In this document: positions 17,171 to 26,504 of the stretch, piece by piece
How positions within the stretch are numbered: position 1 is the first letter of the stretch
How the letters are laid out: the number at the start of each line of letters is the position of its first letter
Source: CBDCIS01 sp965217565
Lineage (GTDB): Bacteria; Chloroflexota; Dehalococcoidia; Lucifugimonadales; CATOSD01
Direction: 5' to 3'
Length of the DNA stretch: 64,000 nt
NCBI GenBank assembly: GCA_965217565.1
Contig: CBDCIS010000001.1
Location: 62,001 to 126,000 of the forward strand
The notes under the pieces: model-generated
Database searches by the model: none
What the model was told of the DNA's origin: nothing
Seen by the model: only the letters and a program-made list of their open reading frames with translations
Translations under genes and position numbers: made by a program

Positions 17171-18112
17171 ATGAACCCGCACTCGAGCATACCGCTCGTC
17201 GCCATCGTCGGCCCCACAGCCGTGGGCAAGACCGCGCTCGCCCTGAGACTCGCCAGTGCCGTCGGCGGCGAGGTCATCAGCGCAGACAGCCGGCAGGTGT
17301 ATCGCCGCATGGACATCGGCACCGCCAAGCCCTCGGCCCGCGACCGCGTCGGCGTTCCGCATCACCTCATAGACGTCGTCGAACCCGACGACGATTACAG
17401 TCTCGCCCGCTTCCTGAAGGACGCGACCCAAGCCATCCAAAACGTAAACTGCCGCTCCAGAACACCCGTGCTTGCCGGCGGTTCAGGCCAATACATCTGG
17501 GGCCTGCTGGAAGGCTGGACACTGCCGCCCGCGCCGCCAGATCCGCTCCTGCGCGAGCGGCTCAACGCTCTGCTGGCGTCCGAGGGCCTCGATTCACTGC
17601 GCCATGACCTGCTCACACGCGACCCGACCGCCGCAGCTAGGATAGACCTCCGCAATCCCAGGCGCGTCATTCGCGCGCTCGAAGTCTCTTTCGGCGCGCG
17701 ACCCGGAGAGAACGCCGCCCCCAGCAAGCGGCCGCCTCCGTACCGCGTGAAGGTCATCGGACTCACACTCAGCAGTGACACGCTCTACAAGCGCATCGAC
17801 GATAGAGTGGACTCGATGATTCAATCCGGCTGGATAGACGAGGTCGGCGCCCTCCTGGACAGCGGATACGCCCCCCGTTTGCCGTCGATGTCCGGTCTGG
17901 GATACCGCGAGCTCGTGAGCCACCTCCGCGGCGACCTATTCCTCGACGACGCGGTAATCCGGATCAAGCACAACACCCACAAATTCGCCCGCCGCCAGCG
18001 CGCTTGGTTCAAGCCAACCGACGAGCGCATCCACTGGTTTGACGCCGCGCACGGCCTGGAACCACCGCAAGAAGCCGCCCAAACCTGGCTGGACACGCAC
18101 GCCGGCCCATAA
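17171..18112 (+). CDS. miaA: tRNA dimethylallyltransferase
   Basis: Adds a dimethylallyl group to A37 of tRNAs that read UNN codons; 313 aa. Seen: P-loop AIVGPTAVGKTALAL, the ISADSRQVYRRMDIGTAKPS block that grips substrate and tRNA, PHHLIDVVEPDDDYS, LAGGSGQYIWGLLEG and the insertion domain, then GLGYRELVSHLRG with TRKFARRQ-like TKxFARRQ seen as THKFARRQRAWF. Probably the last gene of the run that begins at tsaC, since dapF has its own promoter. Confidence 0.95.
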   Translation: MNPHSSIPLVAIVGPTAVGKTALALRLASAVGGEVISADSRQVYRRMDIGTAKPSARDRVGVPHHLIDVVEPDDDYSLARFLKDATQAIQNVNCRSRTPVLAGGSGQYIWGLLEGWTLPPAPPDPLLRERLNALLASEGLDSLRHDLLTRDPTAAARIDLRNPRRVIRALEVSFGARPGENAAPSKRPPPYRVKVIGLTLSSDTLYKRIDDRVDSMIQSGWIDEVGALLDSGYAPRLPSMSGLGYRELVSHLRGDLFLDDAVIRIKHNTHKFARRQRAWFKPTDERIHWFDAAHGLEPPQEAAQTWLDTHAGP

Positions 18113-18208
18113 CCGCCTCCACCAAAACCCAAATCCACCCGAAATCCTCTTTGCGTGCTGGTTAGCATACCATCCCACGTCAAACTGAAACGCCCACCCA
18201 CCGAAACA

Positions 18209-18236
18209 CTGACATACTCGCAAACTATGTTAAACT
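18209..18236 (+). promoter_or_regulatory. Putative dapF promoter
   Basis: -35 CTGACA (18209-18214), 16-bp spacer, -10 TAAACT (18231-18236), about 30 nt before the dapF ATG. The -35 hexamer is formed by the last unit of a run of ACTGA-type spacer sequence. Confidence 0.55.
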
Positions 18237-18265
18237 GTCTCCACCACAACCGATCGAGGACACCC

Positions 18266-19105
18266 ATGAACTTCACCAAGATGCACGGCGCCGGCAACGA
18301 CTACATCTACATCGACGCTAGGAACCGGGAACGCGACTGGCCCGCGCTCTCCATTGAGATGAGCGACAGGCACCTCGGCGTTGGCTCCGACGGCATCATC
18401 GTGCTGCTGTCCTCCGACGAGGCGGACATTCGTATGCGTATGTTCAACGCCGACGGCTCGGAAGGCGAGATGTGCGGCAACGGCATCCGGTGCTTCGTTC
18501 GCTTCGCCATGGACAATGGCGCGGTGGATGCCGCGAAGTCGCCCGTCACGGTTGATACCCTCGCCGGCGTTCTTACCGTGACCCCTCTGTGGGACAACGG
18601 CGACATGACACGGGCGAGCGTGAGCATGGGCGAGGCCATCCTCGTCCCGCGCGACATTCCCGTTCATGTCCCGGGCATACGGCCCGTAATCGACTACCCG
18701 CTGGGGGTTCCGGGCCACATGTACGACATCACCTGCGTTTCCATGGGCAACCCCCACGCCGTCGCCTTCATCGACGAGCCCGTGGACGACGTGCGGCTGC
18801 ACGAGATAGGCCCACTGGTCGAGCATCACGCCCTGTTCCCCAACCGCGTCAACTTCGAGATCGTCAACGTGATCGACTCCACCCATCTCAAGGCCCGCGT
18901 CTGGGAGCGCGGCTCCGGCCTAACCCAGGCCTGCGGCACCGGCGCGTGCGCCATAGCGGTAGCCGCCCGCCTGCACGACTACATCGCCGACGAGGTCTCC
19001 GTAGCCCTCCCGGGCGGCGAGCTAAAAGTATGCTGGAAAGGGCAGGGTGAGGTAATCTTGGACGGCCCCGTAGCCACCGTCTTCGAAGGCCACTGGCCCG
19101 AGTGA
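18266..19105 (+). CDS. dapF: Diaminopimelate epimerase
   Basis: Cofactor-independent epimerase making meso-DAP for lysine and peptidoglycan. 279 aa from ATG 18266 (MNFTKMHGAGNDY), preceded by CGAGGA. The two catalytic cysteines are in MCGNGIRCF and ACGTGACAIA. An in-frame extension back to 18155 would translate the promoter and spacer repeats and is rejected. dapL follows 42 bp downstream; the pair supplies the last two steps to meso-DAP. Confidence 0.95.
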   Translation: MNFTKMHGAGNDYIYIDARNRERDWPALSIEMSDRHLGVGSDGIIVLLSSDEADIRMRMFNADGSEGEMCGNGIRCFVRFAMDNGAVDAAKSPVTVDTLAGVLTVTPLWDNGDMTRASVSMGEAILVPRDIPVHVPGIRPVIDYPLGVPGHMYDITCVSMGNPHAVAFIDEPVDDVRLHEIGPLVEHHALFPNRVNFEIVNVIDSTHLKARVWERGSGLTQACGTGACAIAVAARLHDYIADEVSVALPGGELKVCWKGQGEVILDGPVATVFEGHWPE

Positions 19106-19147
19106 ATACTGACCACTGAAAACTGATTACCGGAGGACCCCAATACC

Positions 19148-20326
19148 ATGAGATTCGCCAGCCGAATTGACAAAGTGCCGCCATACTTGTTCGTCGAGAT
19201 AAGCCGCAAAATTGCCGAGAAGAGGGCCCAGGGCATCGAGGTGATCAGCTTCGGTATCGGAGACCCCGATATTCCTACTCCCGGCAACGTCATCGCCCGG
19301 CTGCGCGAGACCGCGACCGACGCCCCCAACCACCGCTATCCCGAGACCGACGGCCTTCCAGAGTTTCGCCGCGCCGCCGCCAACTGGTACCAGCGCCGTT
19401 TCGGCATCTCCATCGACCCCGACAAAGAGGCGCTGTCGCTCATAGGCGCGAAAGAGGGCATAGGCCACGCCGCTCTCTGCTTTCTCGACCCCGGTGATGT
19501 TGCCCTGGTCCCAGACCCCGGCTATCCCGTTTACTCCGTCGGAACCTGGTTCGCGGGCGGGGAGTGCCACTGGATGCCGCTGCTCGAGGAGAACGGCTGG
19601 CTGCCGGACCTCGACGCCATACCGCCCGACGTGGCGCGGAAGGCCAAGCTCATGTGGCTCAACTATCCCAACAACCCCACCGGCGCTATCGCCGAGCTCG
19701 ACTACTTCGAGAAGGCGGTGGACTTCGCCAAACGCTACGACATCGCCGTAATGCACGACGCCTCCTACACCGAGGTCGCTTTCGACGGCTACAAACCCCT
19801 GAGTTTCCTTCAGACCCCGGGCGCGATGGACGTCGGCATGGAGTTCCACTCCCTCTCCAAGAGCTACAACATGACCGGCTGGCGGTTGGGCGTGGCCGTC
19901 GGCAACTCGGACATGATAAACGCCCTCATGGTCGTCAAGTCCAATCTCGATTCGGGCGTGCCACAGGCCATCCAGTACATGGGCATCGAGGCGCTGGACG
20001 GCCCGCTGAACGCGATCGACGAGCGCAACGCCATCTACCAGCGGCGCCGCGACCGCGTGATGGAGACCCTGCGCGCCATCGGGCTGCACGTTGACCCGCC
20101 CAAGGCGGGCCTGTACGTGTGGGCGCGAATCCCGCAAGGCTACACCTCCGCCGAAATCACAGCTATGCTGCTGGAGCAGTGCGATATAGTGGTCACACCG
20201 GGCAACGGCTACGGCAGCTACGGAGAGGGCTACATTCGTCTTTCGCTCACCATCGACGACGCGGAAATGGAGAAGGGCCTGGAACGCCTCGCTTCGTGGA
20301 AGATTCCGCCCCCCGAAAGGAGCTGA
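19148..20326 (+). CDS. dapL: LL-diaminopimelate aminotransferase
   Basis: Class I PLP aminotransferase that forms LL-DAP directly from tetrahydrodipicolinate, bypassing the succinylated intermediates. 392 aa. Signatures: ISFGIGDPDIPTP, GAKEGIGH for the phosphate group, WLNYPNNPTGA, and the Schiff-base Lys in HSLSKSYNMTGWR. The substrate of related paralogues can differ, but the adjacent dapF supports the DapL assignment. RBS CCGGAGG before ATG 19148. Confidence 0.9.
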   Translation: MRFASRIDKVPPYLFVEISRKIAEKRAQGIEVISFGIGDPDIPTPGNVIARLRETATDAPNHRYPETDGLPEFRRAAANWYQRRFGISIDPDKEALSLIGAKEGIGHAALCFLDPGDVALVPDPGYPVYSVGTWFAGGECHWMPLLEENGWLPDLDAIPPDVARKAKLMWLNYPNNPTGAIAELDYFEKAVDFAKRYDIAVMHDASYTEVAFDGYKPLSFLQTPGAMDVGMEFHSLSKSYNMTGWRLGVAVGNSDMINALMVVKSNLDSGVPQAIQYMGIEALDGPLNAIDERNAIYQRRRDRVMETLRAIGLHVDPPKAGLYVWARIPQGYTSAEITAMLLEQCDIVVTPGNGYGSYGEGYIRLSLTIDDAEMEKGLERLASWKIPPPERS

Positions 20327-20329
20327 GCC

Positions 20330-21550
20330 ATACCCAAGAAGGTAGTCTCCACAAGGCGGCAGGCTGAGCGCGCCCTCCTGGTAGGCGTGCAGCTAAAGGG
20401 CCGCAGGCATCCCTGGTCAATCGACGACTCCCTGGCCGAACTCGGCGAACTCGCCCGCAGCGTGGGCGCGAGGGTCGTCGGCGCGCTCGCGCAGCGGCTG
20501 GTCAGCCCGGTGAACACATACCTGGGCAAGGGCAAGATCGACGAACTCAAGAACCTCGTCAGAGAGCGTCCCATCGACACCATCATCTGCGACGACGAAC
20601 TGACCCCGACCCAGCAGCGAAACCTCGAAAACGCCCTCGGCGGAGACCTCAAGGTGATAGACCGCACCGCGCTCATACTCGACGTTTTCGCCCAGAGGGC
20701 GCAGACCAAAGAGGGACGACTCCAGGTAGAGCTCGCCCAGCATGAGTACCTGCTGCCGCGGCTGGCGGGCCAGTGGTCCCATCTCGAACGTCTCGGCGGC
20801 GGCATCGGCACCAGGGGGCCCGGCGAAACCCAGATCGAGACCGACCGGCGGCTCGTGCGCGGCCGGATACAGCGGCTCAAGAAGAGTCTCGAGGATGTGA
20901 GACGGCACCGCAGCCAGTATCGCGCCCGACGCCAGGAGATGCGTATGCCGGTGGTCTCGCTCGTTGGCTACACCAACGCCGGCAAGAGCACGCTGCTCAA
21001 CGGCCTCACGGGAGCGGGCGTTACCGCCGAAGACAAGCTCTTTTCCACCCTGGACCCCGTCACAAGGCAGGTGCGCCTGCCATCCGGCCGGACCGCGCTT
21101 CTGACAGACACCGTCGGCTTCATTCAGAAGCTGCCCACGGCCGTCGTCGCCGCGTTCAGGGCAACGCTGGAGGAGGCCGAAGAGTCCAGCCTCATCGTGC
21201 ACGTGCTCGATATAACGCGCGCGAACGCGCCGGAGCAGGCCGACGTGGTCGATGGCATCCTCAGAGACCTTGGCCTGGCGAACAAACCGCTCATCCTCGC
21301 CCTCAACAAGATCGACCTGCTGGAGAGCGTCGAACGGCCTCGCGAGCAGGGAGAGGCTGTCGCGGTCAACGAGATCGACCTGCTGCTGGAGCGCGTACTT
21401 CCAGGCGACGCCATCCAGGATCTGACCAACGGACGCCAGCGAGCAGTCTTCGTCTCCGCGCTCAACGGCGCGGGCGCGGGAAGGCTGCTGGCCGAGATCG
21501 ACGAGACCATCGCCACGCTGAAGACCCCGGCGATTGCGGCGCGCGCCTGA
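20330..21550 (+). CDS. hflX: GTPase HflX, probable AUA start
   Basis: Ribosome-associated GTPase that rescues or splits stalled ribosomes. G1 GYTNAGKST, G3 DTVGFIQKLP and G4 LNKID are visible, preceded by the HflX domain (ERALLVGVQL, GGIGTRGPGETQIETDRR). The conserved N-terminal strand lies upstream of the first GTG (20387). Reading back in frame to the dapL stop gives ATA at 20330 as the best-placed start codon, exactly 7 nt after AAAGGAG (20316-20322). I therefore place the start at ATA; a sequencing error of ATG is the alternative. The GTG start would remove a core strand. Confidence 0.88.
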   Translation: MPKKVVSTRRQAERALLVGVQLKGRRHPWSIDDSLAELGELARSVGARVVGALAQRLVSPVNTYLGKGKIDELKNLVRERPIDTIICDDELTPTQQRNLENALGGDLKVIDRTALILDVFAQRAQTKEGRLQVELAQHEYLLPRLAGQWSHLERLGGGIGTRGPGETQIETDRRLVRGRIQRLKKSLEDVRRHRSQYRARRQEMRMPVVSLVGYTNAGKSTLLNGLTGAGVTAEDKLFSTLDPVTRQVRLPSGRTALLTDTVGFIQKLPTAVVAAFRATLEEAEESSLIVHVLDITRANAPEQADVVDGILRDLGLANKPLILALNKIDLLESVERPREQGEAVAVNEIDLLLERVLPGDAIQDLTNGRQRAVFVSALNGAGAGRLLAEIDETIATLKTPAIAARA

Positions 21551-21830
21551 CCTCCAACCCCGCTGTGGAGGAGTGTCCAGCTGCCCCAAACGCCATGTTC
21601 GCACTATAAAAGTTATGTAAACTACAGCTATGCCACAACCGCATCCCTGCACTTTACATAACGTATGCCCTCCCAATTCTCGCCCAGGCCGAGCCATCTT
21701 GCGCGTCTCGACATCCCACCTTTCCCGCAAAAGCCCCGCCTTTCCCGCGAAAGCGGGAACCCGCGCAGCGGCTCGCCGCTCGGCAATCCACGCGAACACC
21801 AACCACCGACAACTGGTAAACTGAACCCCC
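21551..21830. other. Intergenic region hflX-MFS
   Basis: No gene seen. It holds repeat B (21741-21790) and ACTGG/ACTGA spacer sequence just before the transporter. Confidence 0.6.
21741..21790 (+). repeat. REP-like repeat family B
   Basis: TTTCCCGCGAAAGCGGGAAC followed by the GGCTCGCCGCTCGGCAATCC block. Same unit as at 3393-3446 and 59468-59521. Confidence 0.85.
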
Positions 21831-23066
21831 ATGACCTTCCGCCCACGAATCCCACTCTCTAACCTGATACGCGCTCCCGCGCTCTCATTCCGGGACATGC
21901 GGCTGCTTGCCGTCTCCGGCGCGTTCGACTCCGTTGGAATGATTGGCGAGAGCCTGATCCTGGGCTGGGTGACGCTCCTGCTAACGGACTCTCCATTCAT
22001 GGTTGCCGCCGCGCTTGGCGCGAGAATGGCCCCGGGATTCTTCCTGGGCGCGGTGGCCGGCGCGGTCACGGACATCGTGGACCGCCGCGCCATGATGATC
22101 GCCCTCAACGTGCCGTTGGCAGGCATCGCAGTGGGAATCGGCCTCCTGATACACCTGGACTACCTTCAGGTGTGGCACCTGTTTGTGCTGCCCGTCGCCG
22201 CAGGCTGCATGTCCACACTGAACATGACCCTGCGGCAGACCTTCGTCGCCGACATAGTTGGGGCGGGCAACCTGCTCAACGGCCTGGCCTTTCTCAACGT
22301 GGGTATGAGGTCCGGCGGACTAATCGGCGCGCTGGGCGTGGGTTTCGTCCTGGAACACCTCGGGCCTGACGTGGCGTATTTTGCGATGGCAGCCAGCTAC
22401 GCAACCACGATCTCGTTCCTGATGATGATGAGCCGCAGAGGCCGGCCGCAGGGCGAACGCCAACAGCTGCGCGTGCTGCGCAACCTCAAGGTGCTGGGAG
22501 CCGAATTGCGGCGCAACAACATGCTGCTCACGCTGGTGGTAATGACCGCCGTGCTCGAGTTGTTCGGCTTCTCCAACTTTGCCCTCTACCCGAGCCTGGC
22601 GAAGGACGCGCTCGGTGTAGGAGCGCAGGGCTTCGGTGTCATGAACGCTTGCCGATCGCTGGGAGGAGTGATGGCGGTGGTGGTGGTGGCCGCCACCGGC
22701 GCACACCAGCGCAGAGGGCTGATATACCTTCTCGTCGTACTGGTCTTCGGAGGCGCCGTCCTGCTGCTCGGCTTCTCGACCAACTTCCTGGTTGCCATCG
22801 CCGTGATAGCGCTCATAAGCGGCATGGCGGCGGTGTCGGACATATACTCCCAGAGCATGATGCAAACTGTCGTGCCCAACGAACTCCGGGGAAGAGCCAT
22901 GGGCGCGTGGGTAGTCGCCGCCGGGACCGGTCCTCTCGGCAACCTTCAGATAGGCGCGCTCGCCTCCACCTTCACCATAGCTTTCGCCCTGGAAGCCAAC
23001 GGAATCGCGCTGATCGCGTTGGCCGTCCTGGGCCTGGCCTTCATGCCAAAGCTGCGCCGCCTGTAG
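21831..23066 (+). CDS. MFS transporter
   Basis: 411-aa major facilitator protein, inner membrane, about 12 hydrophobic segments. The loop between segments 2 and 3 carries the MFS motif-like AGAVTDIVDRRAMMIAL. It resembles MFS_3/enterobactin-exporter-like efflux proteins more than sugar importers, but the substrate cannot be told. ATG 21831 follows spacer repeats with little SD. A second, unrelated-looking MFS protein is at 36466-37746. Confidence 0.85.
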   Translation: MTFRPRIPLSNLIRAPALSFRDMRLLAVSGAFDSVGMIGESLILGWVTLLLTDSPFMVAAALGARMAPGFFLGAVAGAVTDIVDRRAMMIALNVPLAGIAVGIGLLIHLDYLQVWHLFVLPVAAGCMSTLNMTLRQTFVADIVGAGNLLNGLAFLNVGMRSGGLIGALGVGFVLEHLGPDVAYFAMAASYATTISFLMMMSRRGRPQGERQQLRVLRNLKVLGAELRRNNMLLTLVVMTAVLELFGFSNFALYPSLAKDALGVGAQGFGVMNACRSLGGVMAVVVVAATGAHQRRGLIYLLVVLVFGGAVLLLGFSTNFLVAIAVIALISGMAAVSDIYSQSMMQTVVPNELRGRAMGAWVVAAGTGPLGNLQIGALASTFTIAFALEANGIALIALAVLGLAFMPKLRRL

Positions 23067-23075
23067 AGGCCACCA

Positions 23076-24152
23076 TTACGCCGTCGTCACCGTTATCACC
23101 CCGGCGTCTTGCAGGCACATCAGCAGGCCCAGCCCCGCATCCTCCAGCCTTTCCCTCCTGTAAATGACATTCTGAAGGTCCCGGAACGAAATCGCAGAAT
23201 CGTCACCGCCGCTCTCGCTCATTATCACCACCTTATCGCGATACAGCGCCGACGCCGCTCCAACCTGGTACATCATTCTCGCCACGCCATTGCTTCCACC
23301 ACCCTCATCGTTGGCGAGCACCAGGATAGCCGACGTGCACTCCTGCATCTCCGCCGACACCCCGAGCGACACCGGCTGCGTGTGGTCCGAATCATCCTCC
23401 ACGCTCCCGTAAGGGATGCCAAACCGCCACAGCAAGTCCTTCACGAATTCAACGGCCTCCGAGTTGCCCGCATACCCTACGAACACCTTTCCACCTGCTT
23501 CTCTCGCCTCGTTTGGCTTGGCCGGGGCCGGCTTCTCCCCTGCCCCGTTTTGAGCGACCTCCCACGCCGCCGCCGCCCGCTCTGGCGGCGACTCGACGTC
23601 TGCCTGCGGATTTATTACGTAGGGCGTGCCCTGCTTGTCAGCGAGTATGCCCGCGTAGTCCCCGTTGGCCTTGATAATGTTGAGGCACTCTTCGGAGATG
23701 CTTGGATCGATGTCGAGTTCGCGCTCGAGCATGTTACGCGAGAAGTCGTCCCTGGGAAGGCTCTTGCCATGCAGCCTCCTGTAGAACTGCCCGAAGGTTT
23801 CCGGCTGGACGGCGGCCTCCATCATAGCCTGGCGACGCTCATCCTCTCCTCTTGGAGACACTATCGCCTCGCCCAACGGCGTAAGACTGATGCGATCGTC
23901 GCTATTCCCGCCCTCCGTCAGCCCGTACTTGGCCGACGAGTTTAGCTTCATTTTGAACGCGCTGCTGCCGTGTGTGGTGCCCATGGACTTGGCCAGAAGC
24001 TCGCGTGAGTATGGCTGCCCCGCGTTTGCTCTGCGGATAGCGGAGACCACGCTTAGAGCGTCTTCGAGCGTATGCGTGGGATAGGGACGCCTGATGAGAG
24101 CCCGCTTGGGCCTCCCGGGGCTTCGCGTATTTCCAGTCGATTTTTGGGTCAT
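23076..24152 (-). CDS. wHTH plus TIR-like domain protein
   Basis: 358 aa from ATG 24152. Residues 28-150 look like a DUF5343-type winged-helix module (HTLEDALSVVSAIRRA ... LTPLGEAI). After a linker, 222-345 is a TIR-like predicted nucleotide-binding domain: KVFVGYAGNSEAVEFVKDLL, EMQECTSAILVLANDE, YQVGAASALYRDKVVIM. Relatives usually have Glu-Leu-Gly where this one has Gln296-Val-Gly, so NADase activity is questionable. TIR-like proteins often act in defence or stress; no partner genes are adjacent. An in-frame extension to 24221 overlaps ATTTC palindromes and looks non-coding. Function is inferred from fold only. Confidence 0.75.
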   Translation of the reverse strand: MTQKSTGNTRSPGRPKRALIRRPYPTHTLEDALSVVSAIRRANAGQPYSRELLAKSMGTTHGSSAFKMKLNSSAKYGLTEGGNSDDRISLTPLGEAIVSPRGEDERRQAMMEAAVQPETFGQFYRRLHGKSLPRDDFSRNMLERELDIDPSISEECLNIIKANGDYAGILADKQGTPYVINPQADVESPPERAAAAWEVAQNGAGEKPAPAKPNEAREAGGKVFVGYAGNSEAVEFVKDLLWRFGIPYGSVEDDSDHTQPVSLGVSAEMQECTSAILVLANDEGGGSNGVARMMYQVGAASALYRDKVVIMSESGGDDSAISFRDLQNVIYRRERLEDAGLGLLMCLQDAGVITVTTA

Positions 24153-24401
24153 TTCAGACTGTCCTGAATTATATTTCAGAGATGTTGAGACATTTCTACA
24201 TTTCTGAAATATAAGCGGCACGTCGAGGTATTGTCAAGCCTTTCCTGGTATATTTCGGATTTCTACGCCTACTTACAGGCATAGAAATGTGCGCTAGAAA
24301 TAGTTCTGAATAGAAAACCGTTCCAGACACACACTGAAATGTGTGTGTGAAAATCAGAATTGAGCGGCGATTCTCTACACATTTCAGGACATTTCTGAAA
24401 T
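24151..24401. promoter_or_regulatory. Cluster of ATTTC-N-GAAAT palindromes
   Basis: AT-rich upstream region of the TIR-like gene. Two exact copies of ATTTCTGAAAT lie at 24200-24210 and 24391-24401; half-sites ATTTCAG or ATTTCTA occur at 24151, 24173, 24192 and 24381, with others between. The same half-sites recur at 26803-26864 before the small HTH gene. They look like binding sites for one regulator. Composition is unlike the GC-rich surroundings. Confidence 0.55.
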
Positions 24402-24567
24402 TCGCCTCTGGCCTGGAAACATACCCGTTTCAATTCAGTAGGCGCCCAATTCGTACGGGTGTCCAACCGGCTGGGTTGATGCAGCCTCGGGGAATCTCTC
24501 ACAACTCCCCGCAATCGCCGTACATGCTAAAATGTAGATGACACACCCGTATCCGAAAGGTGAGCGC

Positions 24568-25869
24568 ATGACAATCAATCGCAAAGTGTACAGGTTTCTG
24601 TCAACAACTTTGGCTGTCGCGACAGTCATGCTGCTCGTCGCGTGCGGCGGCGCAGCATCGAGTCCAACGGCTGTCACGCAATCCCCTACCCCAGCGGCCG
24701 CGTCGGCGGGCAGCGACGAGCCCACCGCGCCCGAGGTGGTGCAGCTCGAAGATGCGCTCAATGCGCCCTCCGAAGTGCCGGAAGAGCTGCTGGCCGTATG
24801 GGAGGCCTGGGCGCTGCTCGCCCGCGAGCACATCGACCGCGACAAGCTCGACCCGGGCGAATCCACGGAAGAGGCCATCAAGGGCATCATCGAAACCCTC
24901 GGCGACGCTCACACTCACTACGTCGCGCCCGAGGAGTTCGACATACAGAACGAGGACCTTCAGGGCAAGTTCGAGGGCATTGGCGCAAGCGTGTCGATGC
25001 GCCTTGACGGCAAGCTGGTGGTAGTCGCTCCCATAGCGGGCAGCCCGGCGGAGGCCGCCGGGATAAGGCCTGGCGACGTGATTCTGGAAGTGGACGGCGA
25101 GAGCATCGAGGGCCTTAGCCTGCTGGGCGCGGTGTCCAAAATCAGGGGAGAAAAGGGCACAAAGGTAACCATCCTTGTGCGGCACCTGGGGGCCGTTGAC
25201 CCCGTCGAAATTGTGATCGTGAGAGGCGTGATACCGCTCGAAAGCGTCCTGCTGCGCAGCGAGCCGGGCGACGAGATCGCCCACATAAGGGTCACCGAGT
25301 TCTACGCGGACACTCCCGACGACCTGAGCACAATGCTGTTGCAGGTGATGGCAAATGGAGCGAAGGGCGTAATCATAGACGTGCGCGACAATCCCGGGGG
25401 CCTGCTCCAGTCCGTGATAGACGTGTCGAACATCTTCCTGGACGCCGACGAGCTGGAGGACGACGCCCTCGTAATGTACGAGATTGACGCCAGCAACAAG
25501 CGCACCAACTTCAAGGTCGAAAGGGGCGGAATCGCCACGCGCATTCCCCTGGTTATACTGACCAATGAGTTCAGCGCGAGCGCGAGCGAGATTCTCGCGG
25601 GCGCGCTGCAGGACCACCAGCGGGCGGTCATAGTGGGCGCGACCACCTATGGCAAGGGCAGCGTGAACATCCTGCGAAGGCTCAGTAACGGCGGCGGCCT
25701 CATCATAACGTTCGCGCGCTGGTACACACCGTCGGGCAGCGTCATAGAGAACAATGGGATCGCGCCGGACTTCGAGGTGGTCTCCAGAGACCGGCAGACG
25801 GCTGAAGCGACCCAGTTGGAAAAGGCAATCGAGGTCCTCGAATCCATGCTGGAGGCGAAGGGTCAGTAG
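24568..25869 (+). CDS. S41 family C-terminal processing peptidase, lipoprotein
   Basis: CtpA-like serine protease outside the cytoplasm, 433 aa from ATG 24568 after AAAGGTGA. Signal MTINRKVYRFLSTTLAVA... ends in lipobox LLVAC at about residue 26. After a Ser/Pro/Ala linker come the S41 cap, a PDZ domain (GIGASVSMRLDGK, AAGIRPGDVILEVDG) and the protease domain with nucleophile region NEFSASASEILAGAL and Lys in TTYGKGSVN. It lies 12 bp upstream of smpB and may be co-transcribed, which is a positional remark only. Confidence 0.93.
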   Translation: MTINRKVYRFLSTTLAVATVMLLVACGGAASSPTAVTQSPTPAAASAGSDEPTAPEVVQLEDALNAPSEVPEELLAVWEAWALLAREHIDRDKLDPGESTEEAIKGIIETLGDAHTHYVAPEEFDIQNEDLQGKFEGIGASVSMRLDGKLVVVAPIAGSPAEAAGIRPGDVILEVDGESIEGLSLLGAVSKIRGEKGTKVTILVRHLGAVDPVEIVIVRGVIPLESVLLRSEPGDEIAHIRVTEFYADTPDDLSTMLLQVMANGAKGVIIDVRDNPGGLLQSVIDVSNIFLDADELEDDALVMYEIDASNKRTNFKVERGGIATRIPLVILTNEFSASASEILAGALQDHQRAVIVGATTYGKGSVNILRRLSNGGGLIITFARWYTPSGSVIENNGIAPDFEVVSRDRQTAEATQLEKAIEVLESMLEAKGQ

Positions 25870-25881
25870 CGCGGGTGAGCC

Positions 25882-26337
25882 ATGAGCCAATTCAAGACGA
25901 TAGCCACCAATCGAAAAGCCAGGCACGAGTACGAGATTCTCGACACTATCGAGGCCGGCCTGGTGCTCACGGGCACCGAGATAAAGGCGCTCCGAGCGAG
26001 CCACGCCAACATCGGCGACGCCTACGCCAAGCCGGAAGGCCGCGAGCTTTGGCTGCACAACCTGCACATCTCACAGTACGCCTCCGGCAACGTCGCCAAC
26101 CACGACCCTACCCGCCCACGCAAGCTGCTGCTGCACAAGGAGCAGATAGTTCGACTGTCCAAGGACGTTGCCGAGAAGGGATTCACTATCGTCCCGTTGC
26201 GCCTGTACCTAAAGCGCCATGTCGCCAAGGTGGAGCTGGCGTTGGCTAGGGGGCGCAGGCGCCACGACAAGCGCCAGGCCATCATAGACAGGTACAGGGA
26301 GCGAGAGGCGCGCGAGGCCATCAGCAGCCGGCGGTAA
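25882..26337 (+). CDS. smpB: SsrA-binding protein SmpB
   Basis: Delivers tmRNA to stalled ribosomes in trans-translation. 151 aa. Seen: NRKARHEYEILDTIEAGLVLTGTE split by standard turns, the RNA-binding GTEIKALRASHANIGDAYA, HNLHISQYA, and the basic C-terminal tail RRHDKRQAI needed for A-site activity. ssrA itself was not found in this window. A strong hairpin follows at 26411. Confidence 0.96.
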   Translation: MSQFKTIATNRKARHEYEILDTIEAGLVLTGTEIKALRASHANIGDAYAKPEGRELWLHNLHISQYASGNVANHDPTRPRKLLLHKEQIVRLSKDVAEKGFTIVPLRLYLKRHVAKVELALARGRRRHDKRQAIIDRYREREAREAISSRR

Positions 26338-26410
26338 GGGGCTGGCACGAAGGGCCGGCGGCGTAAAGGTGGATTGCCAGCGTCGCGTGGATGAAGGTGT
26401 GCTAAAAGCG

Positions 26411-26464
26411 AATCCGCGCCGCTCGCCGAGGATTGGCTCTGGCGAGCGGCGCGGATTGCGTTTT
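26411..26464 (+). terminator. Perfect 17-bp hairpin after smpB
   Basis: AATCCGCGCCGCTCGCC (26411-26427) pairs perfectly with its complement at 26441-26457 around a 13-nt loop, then GCGTTTTG. It is a good intrinsic terminator candidate for the S41-smpB transcript; the opposite strand lacks a T-run. Confidence 0.7.
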
Positions 26465-26504
26465 GAGGCTTCTTCGATTTTCGGAGATGGGAGCCGGGGC
26501 GAGC

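Noticed and set aside
24153..24221. 23-residue N-terminal extension of the TIR-like protein
   Set aside because: The codons are made of ATTTC palindromic sites, low in GC, and precede a good ATG at 24152.
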